From the NCBI GenBank assembly GCA_002946415.1, contig NJPS01000072.1, positions 96,348 to 160,347 of the forward strand: a stretch of 64,000 nt of DNA. Reading direction: 5' to 3'. The stretch comes from Rutstroemia sp. NJR-2017a BVV2 (taxonomy: Eukaryota; Ascomycota; Leotiomycetes; Helotiales; Rutstroemiaceae). Below, in pieces: positions 34,238 through 44,852 of this stretch. Made by a program: the position numbers and the translations under genes. Numbering within the stretch: the stretch's first letter is position 1; each line of letters starts with the position of its first letter. The notes below the pieces were generated by a model. That model had not been told where the DNA came from, made no database searches, and saw only the letters and a list, made by a program, of their open reading frames with translations.

Positions 34238-35390
34238 ATATGGGGAGTGTTGGTACTGCTGGGCGAATATGATGGACCTGAATATAAGATTGAGTAGCTG
34301 GCTGATGAGACTTGGTTTTGGGTCTGAGTGGCGGCTGAAAGATAAATCAGTTTTGTTTGCTTTCTTGTCACAGTACTTGTAGTTATAAGAATTATCAATG
34401 TTCTGAAACTAAAAGTCTATTTTCCCCTGTTGCATTGTTTCTTAACCAAAATCTCACTCCTCACTGCCCACTGCCCACCCCTCCCAGAGCCACCCACTCC
34501 CCCATCGGCACCAACTCAGGAGTTATAACTACCTCACCAAAAAAAAAATCCATGGTACCTGCTTCGTCCCCCATCCCCCCGCCTTTCAATTCAACCACTG
34601 GCAACGCCAGACTTGACCCAAGTTTATGCCATGGCGATAATCATATCAATAGAGATGAAGTAGTCTTAACATGCAGGTTAGATGATTTTTTAAATGTGGG
34701 TTCACATATTAATCATTTAATTATGCAATATATATAAAGTTTCTTTCCACCTCTACGAGTAGCACCAAGGTAATTCGCCAATAAACTTGTCTAGCTCATC
34801 TGCTCATTGGAAGCAGCTTCGACTCTTTGAGGCAGCCAAGAAAGACGGTTCACCATGGCAGGTTGCCACCAAAACCTCAAACCAAACCAAATCTGCATCC
34901 ATGCTAGTAATCTCCCAAAAATCCGACCTTTCCTCTGAATTAGGTTCAGACGACGCCTATTTCAATGTTCAAGGAGGCAATACTTGTGAAGGCTATATTC
35001 GCTACAATAAGAATTCCTAATCTCCGGTTAGAATGACGGACAGATTACATGAACCGCCTTCCAAGTCTAGCAATGGTCATATCTTTTGTGTTCACCTCGA
35101 GACCAAAGACGTTGAAATGGCTGCTGGAATCGCCGCTGTTGATAAGGTCATTCAGATAGCAGGTGTAAAGGTTCACCTTGCCAGAAAAGCAGGGGCTCCA
35201 TCTATTCGGGAAATAGAAGTGTAGTAGGACTAGATTTTTAGCCTAGATGTAATTATGACTCGGACTAAGGTGGTACTAGTGTGTTTTCAGGAATCGGAAT
35301 CGAGAACTGCCTGGAAAAATATAGCCTTCATATCTATAGCTTGCGACTCAAGTTGCGAGTAACAGATCAACATATATACCGTATGATCTG
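34238..35390. other. Intergenic, no firm gene
   Basis: Two short open frames (34787-35020 and 35033-35224) are next to each other on the plus strand but show no recognised motif. They may be pieces of a decayed gene. Confidence 0.35.
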
Positions 35391-35655
35391 TGTCATTCCC
35401 CGGGCCTATCCTACTGTTGGAGCCACTTTAGTGGGGGTAGGTGGGGCAGGTGGACCTATGCCCACCAACCTAAACTAAACGTCGTAGTGATCGATTAGGC
35501 TTACGAAGCCTATGACTTCAGGCTTACGAAGCCTGTGGTTTAGGCCTATAAATATAGCTAGTCCTTCCCACTGTAGATAGCTCATTAGAACAGTTGAATC
35601 AAGCTCAAGTACATCCTACTTTTAAATCCCTTTAAGCTTATAGGCACTCTTTTAC
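35391..35655 (+). repeat. Solo-LTR-like repeat, copy B (diverged)
   Basis: It shares a long block with 46361-46609: a CACTGTA motif, then AGAACAGTTGAATCAAGC, CAAGT and ACTTTTAAATCC, ending near GGCACT. Its left end starts TGTCATTCC. Two identical small palindromes (AGGCTTACGAAGCCT) sit at 35497-35511 and 35520-35534. The exact ends are not certain. Confidence 0.55.
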
Positions 35656-36127
35656 GTACCAACCTGCTGTGCAATATAAACCTGTCCAACACCTACAACT
35701 GTGATGTTATTCGAACACTATCCCCACCGGGACAATGAACTCCGGGCCACAGCTACGGTCTAGCTTTAATCGCTACCATAGGCTCGGATAAGATGATTGA
35801 GTACGATTCTGACCTGTCCGTCTTTGTTCTTTGATTCTATCCACTTTTCCAGGTCTAATAGTTCCATACTTAGCACGGTCAATGGTGTGTAAATCACAAA
35901 TATCTCGGGTCCCCTGACTCAATACTCTCTGTCAAAGGTCTAAGGCTCAATTACAATGGGTGAATTTAGTCGAAGATCATGATTCATAAACTCGAAGTAT
36001 GACCAAGCTTCTCAGCACATCAGAGCCTCCATACGCCCTCTTATTTCCATCTTCGAGAAGAGCTTCGCCGAAAGTAGCCACCATCAGTCTCCGCTTCTGT
36101 TCAATACTGTCTGTCAAGACCTAACAC
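35656..36127. other. Intergenic, no gene seen
   Basis: About 470 bases between the LTR-like repeat and the DUF4267 gene. No supported feature. Confidence 0.45.
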
Positions 36128-36532
36128 TTATGATTGCAACAGCCCTAACCCTACAAACGCAACCATTACCGCCCCACCACATAGCGTCCAAATTCCCTTA
36201 TCCCATCCTCTCGGCCCCTGCGTCGCAACCCATGTATCCGTCACACACACGAGAGCCCACGCTGTCGTCAGAACTCCCATTTCCTTCTCTTTCCCTTCGC
36301 GATGGAACCAAAACAACGTTGCTGCTGCGGCCAGATCACGTATACCGAGGAATACCATCGCCTTTCTGGTTATTGTGCGACCTTCTGATGTGGTAGGTAG
36401 GACTCCTAGAGATTCGGCAGCAACAGGCGGTGAGACTATGGATAAGGCTCCTAGGCCGAACATGGTGGTTGTAAGGCCAAGACCAACGAGCCGCCAAGTT
36501 GACTTTGTGAGGAGGCGATTAGGGAAAGCCAT
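36128..36532 (-). CDS. DUF4267-type small membrane protein, 134 aa
   Basis: A single exon of 134 residues begins at ATG 36532. It has about four membrane helices (LVGLGLTTTMFGLGALSIVS, MVFLGIRDLAAAATLFWF, MGVLTTAWALVCVTDTWVA, WTLCGGAVMVAFVGLGLL). The ITRKAMVFLGIRDLA segment after the first helix is characteristic of the DUF4267 family found widely in filamentous fungi. No catalytic function is known. It appears intact although it lies among relics. Confidence 0.75.
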   Translation of the reverse strand: MAFPNRLLTKSTWRLVGLGLTTTMFGLGALSIVSPPVAAESLGVLPTTSEGRTITRKAMVFLGIRDLAAAATLFWFHREGKEKEMGVLTTAWALVCVTDTWVATQGPRGWDKGIWTLCGGAVMVAFVGLGLLQS

Positions 36533-37306
36533 TTGAAGGGGAGTTATAGGAATTGATTTTAGATTTGGTAAATAGAGAGACGGGGTTTTCGCACGGAAGA
36601 TATTTCTAGGGGGATGAAAGAGATTCTTTTTAAGAGAATAAAACAGCTTCGGATGATTCGGTTATACTATGCAAGGGAGTAGTTAGGTCGAATCGATTAG
36701 TCAAAGAGCATCACCCTGCTGATGTAAAGATTAACAATCAAAGGATGATCTGTAACAAGATTTGTCAAATGGTGCGAGTTAGCTACTTAGGACTATGTTC
36801 CAAAAGGCGCTTCGAGCAAGTCAAGATTATAAAGCAGTGACGTGTTTTCAACCTTTGCTTACAGTAGCGCATTAATCCCGGTCACTTTTTTGTCCTGGCC
36901 CCAGTGCCCCTTATTTGACGACTCCTCTACGTGTATGTCGTCGATATCTACGGCTCCCACCCACGGCTCCCACCCAACTGACGAGTCTAGCTTAGTACTT
37001 TGTAATCAAAGTGGACCATCCTCTGCTCTCAATATACTGTACGGGCAGAAATATCATTTTTGAAGGTCTGTTGTACCGGGAAACCGAACATCCGAAAGCT
37101 ATGTTGGTGAGACATATGTTGCATATCTCCTGTTTGAAAGGTTTAAAGGCGGCGTTTCTCCAAATGTGGATGATTTCAACGAGTGATTGCAGTTTAGCCT
37201 ACTCTACGAGTGGGCGGCAAAGATGGGAAAAGCATTTCTCCAAGACACTACCGTTGCCTCAATGTACAGCTACGTTACTTGCTGACCGACTTAAGGTTGA
37301 GCTTGC
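36533..37306. other. Intergenic; may hold decayed 5' parts of the sulfotransferase relic
   Basis: Fragmentary frames only (for example 37011-37340). No recognisable P-loop or PAPS-binding motif is seen, so the upstream part of the enzyme appears lost. Confidence 0.4.
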
Positions 37307-37612
37307 ATGCCAAGCTGCTATGAAGTCGCACCAATATTGAAATTTTTCTGGGACTGGAAGACGTTCGATGTAAAAATAACAAGCCTGGTGCCACGTGAGA
37401 ATCTACTTGAGCAGGCACCTCAAGATAGATGGGAACCACTTTGTCGATTCTTAAACAAAAACATGCCGGATGAACCGTATCCGCATGTGAAAATTGGTGG
37501 CAATCCGTATAGGTTGTGGGTTATCGAGTTGACCTTGAAATTCTTCATTGTATACAGTCTTTGGATTGCGGGGTTGGGAGGAGTCTGGTTGGCATGGAAA
37601 TTGGTTAAATAA
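37307..37612 (+). pseudogene. C-terminal fragment of a P-loop sulfotransferase-like protein
   Basis: The frame encodes VPRENLLEQAPQDRWEPLCRFLNKNMPDEPYPHV, a strong match to the C-terminal signature of the fungal Sulfotransfer_4 family. A hydrophobic segment (TLKFFIVYSLWIAGLGGVWLAW) and a short basic end follow. The catalytic 5' two thirds, with the nucleotide-binding loop, are absent, so this is a relic or a gene with its upstream exons destroyed. A second copy of just the last few codons is seen near 40470. Confidence 0.6.
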
Positions 37613-38400
37613 CCCAATACATATTCATGAGTGAAACCCTTTCGCCGTACTATTCTTTCTCAGCTGGACCTGTACAGTTTTCTATATATCTAAGAGCAAA
37701 GGAGATCTTAGTATACCTCCGAATTGGCACTTTTCACGGACAGAAAATCTTACATACTCGTACTAGAAGAAAATATGATGAAACCAAATATTAAATTCAG
37801 ACAGACAATTAAAGATATTTAAATTGAAACAATTTCAAAAGGACTCTTTTCTCTAGGTATTGTTATTATACTAATAAGTTCTAGGCTGCGCAAACGGAGC
37901 TCCGTGGTACTACTACTTAGGTTCAAGGGGATCCGTGGATTAATCTGTATTAAAGCAGATTTTGGCAATTTCTAAATAGTACTATTATAGATAATCTATA
38001 GATATCTATAATAGCTTCTAAAATCCAGCAGATTATCAGAAATCTAGTAGATATCTATAAATCTAGTGGATTATTTCAAATAAATAGAGATTTAAGATCT
38101 AAAAAAAGTATATCCTCAAAATTTCAAAGTTTTCAGTTTCAAATTTAAGATTTTATATTAACCTTTATACTAATTATAAAAGTTATATAGCAATTTATAT
38201 ATTTATATATAAGTTATATATCTTTTATATAAACGGATATCTACTAGATAATCCGCGGATTATCTGTTTTAGACTGGAGTAGATTATCTCCTAAATAGAA
38301 CTCCAATAGAGTACAAAAGTAGAGGGCACCCCTCCGTAGAGCAGAGCGGATCAGGATATCCGGACGGAGCGGATTATTTATACGCAGTCTACTAATAACA
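37613..38400. other. AT-rich repeat-like stretch
   Basis: Very AT-rich DNA with many ATCTATAGA and TATATAAG-like words between 37800 and 38300. It looks like a short RIP-affected relic. No coding potential seen. Confidence 0.5.
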
Positions 38401-38425
38401 CCGGATATCTAAGATTTTAAGTTCA

Positions 38426-38650
38426 GGCAAAAGCTCCCGTTGCGGCGGCAGCAGCGCCAGCAGTAGCACAAAATGCAAAGTTAAAGGCGCACATCAGGAT
38501 TTTTAACGACGCTAAACATTTTTCAGTTACATCTAAGCAAGATAATTTTTGGCCAGAGTACTTACGTTTCAGGAAGAATCCCGCAGCGTCAAGTGCGGGA
38601 ACTATGTCTAGAGACTCTAAAACACCCTTTAGCATCGACTTGCATTTTGT
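38426..38650 (-). CDS. Possible small spliced gene with a hydrophobic tail (uncertain)
   Basis: On the minus strand, an open frame ends at the TGA 38428-38426. It contains a good 54-base intron (GTAAGT...TTTAG) whose removal joins AGFFLK to SLKILMCAFNFAFCATAG. The product would end in an Ala-rich hydrophobic tail (GAAAAATGAFA). A GTACGT donor further upstream suggests more 5' exons, which I cannot place. No family is recognised; it could also be chance. Confidence 0.25.
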
Positions 38651-38875
38651 CAAGGCAAAGATAGTCTACGTACCATCATCGTCAGAGCGATCGTCAATCT
38701 TATCTCCTATATAGTGAGATATAAGGTCGATACAGGGCCCAATAAGTATCACTATCGCGAGAACCTGCCCGAAACCCCAACTACTCTTGCTTTCCCCAAT
38801 TGTATTCCTCTGGATCATCAGTTCGGTCATCACAATGATATAGACTCTTCCCGCGGTATTGCTGGCAACTCTAAC

Positions 38876-39548
38876 TCATTGCTTGCCAGGTATCCAATAC
38901 CTAAGCCACTTCAATTGCTCGGATAATTCTTTCTTATCCGACTTTTCACGCAGATGCAGTATTATCCCGATTATTGACAAGCCAAATGACGCGATGAAAA
39001 GTCCTCGAAACACCGGATTCGTCGCTGGAGCATCGATACCCATTATCACATACTTAACGTCTGCATTACACTCAGGAATAGAACCAAAATGTGGCGCAGT
39101 AGCAAAGACATAGATAAGGAATATGAAAAATCCAATAACGCCAAGGTAGTAAAGCGCAGCGTTGATTCGCTTGGATATGAGCTCTTGTGACTCGAACTTC
39201 TGTTGATCAGGAGAGATTGAGATGCCAACTAAACCCACGAGGTGGAACACGCAGAGGGCATGGAAGAGGTCCAGTTTGTGTTGACCAGCATATATAAAAG
39301 CTGTAAGTAGCACTGCAAATCCGGTGATTCCCATACCCTCTCGGTGGAGGTAAGGAGTGAGTGATGGAGATCATGGAGTGAGAACAGGGAGATCAGGGGA
39401 CCAGTAAGTGTAAGAATATAAAGAGCAATTCGGACCTGCGGGGGTGAAATATGAGCATATTGTGAATTTTCGGGAGCCTGGGGGGGTGTGGGTTACATAC
39501 CCCTATACCTGCGATGTCAGGGTCGACCTCTATGGCACAATTGGACAT
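38876..39548 (-). CDS. Small multi-pass membrane protein, unresolved junction
   Basis: Exon 39548-39501 (MSNCAIEVDPDIAGIG) splices by GTATGT...CAG to an exon beginning at 39435 (VRIALYILTLTGPLIS). The main open frame from 39334 to 38876 encodes three to four membrane segments (for example LDLFHALCVFHLVGLVGIS and LYYLGVIGFFIFLIYVFAT) and ends WIPGKQ. This layout is common in fungal proteins of unknown function. Between 39435 and 39335 the frame is off by one base and no good splice pair repairs it, so there is either a missed non-standard intron or a one-base lesion. Confidence 0.5.
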
Positions 39549-40615
39549 ATTGAAATCTGCGTGCGAGAAACTCTCTAACCCTGAGCAATCCACGGGAGCA
39601 TGTGCAAGTATAACTTAGGAGAGGATATCAAGATTTCGTTTATGATCTCAGAAGTCCTGGCTTGGAAATTGAGGACATATCAAGTGTAGGCCGCGCAAGA
39701 CAAGAAAGATCTCGGCCGATGTAACTCTCCTGCTATATAACGGTCTTAGAAGGAAATGGACAGACTACGACTAATTAAGCAAGACTTACTGGTACTGGCC
39801 TTGTCAGCGTTGCTATGTCCCATAATGGTCAAAGATAGATTGGATCGTGTCGAGCTATGATTGATCTAGTTACGAACGGATAAGGCTGCGTAAGAACACT
39901 TCATTGGTAAGCAAGAAAGAGAGGCGTGCGCCATAAAGTCCCCGAGGTGGGTTTACTTGAGGCATGATAGCAGAAGTCCACCAAGATTGGTTATGAGGTG
40001 TGATTTAGAGAATCAGAGGCCAATGGTGCGATAGGTAGGCTCCTCCGATCAAGCAATCGATTGAGTATCTGCAGTAGGCCATAGCGCTGAAAATCGCATC
40101 ATCGTTATGGTGACATCGACGGCCAGTGGGGGATAATGACCAACAACCTCCATAGCGGAAGGGTCGAGCCGAGCCTTCGAGCCTCAATATGCGACGTAAC
40201 CTGCAAGTAACAAATATGGAAAGAACAGTATCCACACTTTGGACATGGTCTATCTATAAGCGGTAGGACGATAATATTCCACTCCATTATAGGGACGTGG
40301 TTCTCCTATCGGCAACATATCATTCAAGCCGTGTGCATCTTACTCTTGATTGATTCGCTGATGATTTCAACTTCGTTACATCCGAGTCAACTCAGCTCAA
40401 CCCCCCTCGAGCTGAACAAGATTACTTTACTAATACAGTAATCCTTGCTCCACCACAACCTTTTCTCTCTAAGAGTCTGGCTGGCATGGAAAGTGACCAA
40501 ATAATTCAACAAGAAAGGTTTTGAGAGCCGAGGTACTGTGAGCTGGGAGCTGGAAGCTGGAACTGCCGAAAACCGCCAAGTGATAGATCGAGCACCGACT
40601 ACCAGTATGAACTCG
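39549..40615. other. Intergenic with a tiny sulfotransferase-tail relic
   Basis: No gene is supported. At about 40471-40503 the sequence repeats, with a few changes, the last codons and stop of the sulfotransferase fragment at 37580-37612 (VWLAWK then stop). This hints at a lost paralogue. Confidence 0.4.
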
Positions 40616-41587
40616 TTAAGATTCTTGCTCCATCACTCTCTCCATACATGCTAAAGCATCCTTGAACAATTTGCCTGTCTCTCGACCTTTATCAGCATTC
40701 CTCAAGCCCTCCCTCCAGATCTCCCACCTCTCACGATCAAAACCCACCCACCCCTTCTTTTCATACAAGTCCCCACCAACTCCAGTTTCATCGGGCATAT
40801 CTCTCTTATTCACGACATTAAACCATAGTTTCTCCGCTGCAAATACAAGCCACCAACATGCCGACCGGATCGCCAAATCCTTACTCTTGTTTCCCTCATT
40901 CTCAAATGCGTCCCGCAGAACCCATAACGCAGACAACGAGAAATGGGCTTCAAATTCATGTGGTCCGGTACTGACTTTACTTGTTGCTAAAAGTTGCGCC
41001 AGAAATGCGTTTTGGTTTTCATAAGAAGTCTTTTCTCTGTCTGTTAATGTAGGGGAGTATACATCTTTGTAGAATGTTAATGTCGTGACTACAATGAACA
41101 AAAACGAGAAGGTCAACAACGAACCTATGTCGAATATATTCCGGGCCTCCCACTCAAAGCCTGGCAACTGCCTCCAACATTCCATATCATGATACTTCAA
41201 CACGTCCCACTGACTCTTATCTCTATCCACAACTTCAATCTTTTGAAGCCCAAGGATGAACTCAATTAGTTTAGATTGTTGGGTGGGCGGTGTACGAGCG
41301 ACGAGTACGAAGAGTGCACACCATATGTTGTAAGGGTAGTTTTTCAGGAGGCCGGATTCACTTGCGGAGGACGTCTTGCCATTTGCGACAATTTCATTTT
41401 TGGCATCAGCAATTATGTTTGAAGTGAGAGTCGAATGTGCGTCGAGAGCGGAAGATACAGTAGAAGATGGGTCTTCTATGAGAGGTAGAAGAAGTACAAA
41501 ATGAGGAGTTTTTTCGACGCAGGTGATGTTTTTCAACTTGTTCGCCTCGTATTCTATCATTCTTTTTTGTTTGCGAGACCGAGGCAT
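40616..41587 (-). CDS. DUF3632-family fungal protein, about 303 aa
   Basis: The open frame runs from ATG 41587 to 40616. The late segment RSACWWLVFAAEKLWFNVVN matches the conserved core of the fungal DUF3632 family, soluble proteins of unknown function. A 60-base in-frame stretch (41124-41065, GTTCGT...AAAG with a CATTAAC branch-like site) encodes an out-of-place hydrophobic run (SLLTFSFLFIVVTTLTFY) and is probably an unspliced intron. Removing it gives exons 41587-41125 and 41064-40616, 303 residues. The lysine-rich start (MPRSRKQKRMIEYEANKLKN) is unusual for the family. The gene seems intact. Confidence 0.7.
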   Translation of the reverse strand: MPRSRKQKRMIEYEANKLKNITCVEKTPHFVLLLPLIEDPSSTVSSALDAHSTLTSNIIADAKNEIVANGKTSSASESGLLKNYPYNIWCALFVLVARTPPTQQSKLIEFILGLQKIEVVDRDKSQWDVLKYHDMECWRQLPGFEWEARNIFDIGSLLTFSFLFIVVTTLTFYKDVYSPTLTDREKTSYENQNAFLAQLLATSKVSTGPHEFEAHFSLSALWVLRDAFENEGNKSKDLAIRSACWWLVFAAEKLWFNVVNKRDMPDETGVGGDLYEKKGWVGFDRERWEIWREGLRNADKGRETGKLFKDALACMERVMEQES

Positions 41588-42330
41588 ATTCTTGTAGAAT
41601 ATTTATGATACTTGTAGGATGTAGAATTGTCAGGAGGCGGAATAAAGAAGTTGAGGCTTAGGGAATTAATCATCCAAGGATACTGTATTGAGAAGCGGAG
41701 GCTAAATTAGCCTGACACTGTTGGACCTATTATTCCGCGACGAACGGCCGATGTGAGAATATGGACTACAGGAGAGATTCAGTTTATGCGAAGGCCCTCA
41801 CTTCCACTTGTTCGGATGGTTTCAAATGTATAGAAGCTCATTTAATTAGTTGTGCTGCGCCTATTAAAAGGACCGATAATGGGCCATCTTTTGGGTATAA
41901 ATACTGGTCCTTGTGACCTAGTACCACATCACTTTACTACTTATAACCGCTGTTCGTTCCAGACAGCGCGCGCGGATTAGTCCATCGTGTCAAGTGGGGC
42001 GAAAACGGCCGCCCTTCGTTCCAGCCCCCACCTTAATCCCCGACCATGTGCCGACCCAGTAATTGAGCAGTGTATCCCTCTTATAACAACGAGATATCAT
42101 CCAACCTTTAGACCAAATATGGATAGGGCTCCATATCTCCTACCCACTGGTATCGAGCCGGCCGACGAGTATAGTAGATATATAGTAGATATAATATTAG
42201 TATTTATCAAAGAGAGAATAAGAAATCATTTATTATTTACCTCAGGTTTTATAGATCTTAGACCGATCTATAATACAAAGATCCAAACAAGTCTTGTTAT
42301 ATATAGCAGAACCAGATTAAGGTAATAGAT
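41588..42330. other. Intergenic leading into an AT-rich relic
   Basis: No gene. GC content is normal to about 42150 and then drops sharply. A GTTCGTTCCAG word and a similar TTCGTTCCAG occur at about 41953 and 42018. Confidence 0.4.
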
Positions 42331-43370
42331 TAACTAAAATAACTAAAGAAGATTTATAAAATTATTAGATCTAGAATTTCCCAAATCGCTATACCTTCTA
42401 TATTATTAGAAAATCTCTTTTATATATCTATAAATCTATAAAAATTTATTATAGAGATTTTAATTTTAATATTTAATATATATTTTAACAAAGAGATTAT
42501 CTAATTTAAAATATAAACAAATATCAATTTTATTAATAATTAATCTTATTAATAATAAGATATTAATATTATTTATTTTCTAATTTATCAATTATATAAC
42601 TTAGAACTTATAAATATTATTTCTAAAGAATAATAAAGTAAAAGTAAGAATTTCTTTAATAGATTTTATAACTTTTTAATAAAGTTTTATAAATTTATAA
42701 TTATTTGGGAAATTCTTATATCGATATAAGAAATATAGCGATTTAAGAGATTCTAGATCGAATAAATCAATTTTGTATTTATATATATAAAAGTTAATAT
42801 ATATCTAATATAAGAAGAATTTATAAAACTAATTTAATTTTTCAAATTTTTAAAAATCTAAATCGAAATCAGATTTCTTATTATTAAATTTATCGAGAAA
42901 AGTAATTTATAATTTTCTATATTTAAATTCTAAATTTATTATTCTATTTAAAAAAGAATATAAAAATCTTTTAACTTTTAAATATATTATTAATTTCTCT
43001 AAATAATATTTTTGAGAAAATATTATAAATTTATAATTTGTAAATTTTATTAGATATTAAATATTACTTTGATTTTAATTTTTTTATATATTAAAAATAT
43101 TATCTTTAAAAAACTTTTTCTAAATAATATCTATTTATAATTTGATCTTTTAATTATTTTTATTAATCTAAATATTATAATTTATAAAAAGTAACTAAAT
43201 AGCAATATTTTAGTATTTAGTTATCAAAATTCTAATTAATATTTACCGTTTTTTGTTAACTATCTTGAAATCTAGATTATATCTTTATAAGATATCTAAT
43301 TATTATTATATTATTTATTAATAAAAAAAGATCCCGAATTATAAAAAGATAAAGAAGATATATTGGAGCT
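42330..43370. mobile_element. AT-rich RIP-like relic of a repeat
   Basis: About 1 kb of extreme AT content full of TA dinucleotides and stops in all frames, with sharp borders to normal DNA. This is what a transposon looks like after RIP. The parent element cannot be recognised. Confidence 0.55.
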
Positions 43371-43590
43371 CGAGGAGAATAATCTGGATGAGATTATTAG
43401 AAAGTACTAGATAAAAGAGTTTAGTAATATAGATAAAGTTATAGAAGTTATAAAGAAGATTATAATATAGAAGGGGTTAGAGTTGAGTAGCGAGGATAAT
43501 ATTGCGCTTGATACTTCTATTGAGCAATTTGAGGCCGCTGGGATCTTTTGGGAGATAATTAAAGGATTTGAGGAATCTTCGGTTTAAGCT
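43371..43590 (+). pseudogene. Degenerate coding remnant beside the AT-rich relic
   Basis: A plus-strand frame with several stops reads pieces such as LELEENNLDEIIRK and ALDTSIEQFEAAGIFWEII. It resembles the end of a transposon or host protein, but the family cannot be fixed. Confidence 0.3.
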
Positions 43591-43682
43591 CTATCTATAT
43601 CACGGAAATGATGGCCTGATATATAACTGGCATGCAGCCCACTCTTAAGAAGAGGGGTACGTGGCAGTGTGGAACGGTGGAA

Positions 43683-43709
43683 CCTCGCTGTCGTCTAACG
43701 ACAGTGAGG
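43683..43709. repeat. 12-bp inverted repeat (hairpin)
   Basis: Arms CCTCGCTGTCGT and ACGACAGTGAGG around CTA; the single non-Watson-Crick position would be a G-U pair in RNA. Confidence 0.8.
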
Positions 43710-43807
43710 GTATTAATCTGCGAGCATGTGGGGAATGTACCTTAAATATAGTGAGCACTTTCGACCCCTTTCACCGAGCTCGCTGAACAGACATAGAATC
43801 CTGAGGG

Positions 43808-44085
43808 CTCAAGGAGAGGCCTAAAATCGTGCGACCGGTGATTTGCTGAAGCAGAAATCACCACTTCCGTAAAGAAAAGATGCTAGCATTATTGCACTTT
43901 CTTTCATGAAAGCCCAGGGAGACGCCCAAAATCATGCTACCGGTGGACCGGCGGTGGTTTGCTGAAGTAGACATTGCCACTTCCCTAGTGAAACGCGTTG
44001 ACATATTGCACCTTCTTCGCTCCAAGGAGACGCACAAAACTGTGCGACTGGTGGTTTGCTGAAGCAGCTACCACCGAAACTTCTG
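43808..44085 (+). repeat. Three degenerate tandem copies with conserved hairpin
   Basis: Units begin near 43808, 43911 and 44021 and share GGAGACGC, CCGGTGG-like and TTTGCTGAAG words. The first and third contain a 26-base hairpin (43837-43862 and 44050-44075) around CTGAAGCAG. No protein is encoded. Confidence 0.65.
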
Positions 44086-44852
44086 ACATCCCACTTGAGG
44101 TTTTTGATGATTTTTCCACGAATGAATAAAGATGCAGCCCTCGGCGGACAGTAGGTAAAATCGGAGCCAATTATAACTTAGACTCAAGTATTTACAGTAG
44201 CTGCATGCCACCTCAAATTGCCGTCGGTAATTATCACAGAAACGGTAGCTATATTATTTAACAAGTCCATTTAGCTTTTCCCCCGAAGTAAAACATTGAT
44301 GTAATAATCTAGAAGTTCCCCATCTGGTTGGAATTGAGATCTTCACACGCCGAATGGAGAATGTGGAGTATGATCAGATGCGGGGTTAAGATGGAAGAAA
44401 GCTCGTGCAAAGAATTGGCCGATTGTGCGAGCCATCGGGAACCAGACTGCAGCAAAGCCTAGTTTTCTACATGTGTGGGTTGACAGCTCAACCGTGGCAT
44501 AAGATCACTTCCAAAAGAGTGATCTGATACTTGGTTGATAAAGTCTGATTCTTTAAAAGATAGGGGAAGAGCAGGTGGTTAAATACCCAGCTCTTCCGTA
44601 CAACTACGGATCTAGCTAATTCTACGAATGCCCTCATTTCAGTCCTATTCCGTACATTCAATTAGCCCTTGTATTGCCCTTCCGTAGTCTACGCCCCATT
44701 TAATCTCGCTTGACCAACAACATGTAAGATCATAACGGTGGTGCAATACATTTCTGGTATCATTCAAACAATATATATAATGAATTCGCGGAGGAAGAAG
44801 TCCCCATGATTTATTCACCGAACTAGTTGTCACGTCTGTGGAATCCGTTATA
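44086..44852. other. Intergenic, no gene seen
   Basis: About 770 bases upstream of the GH27 gene; presumably includes its promoter. Confidence 0.45.
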
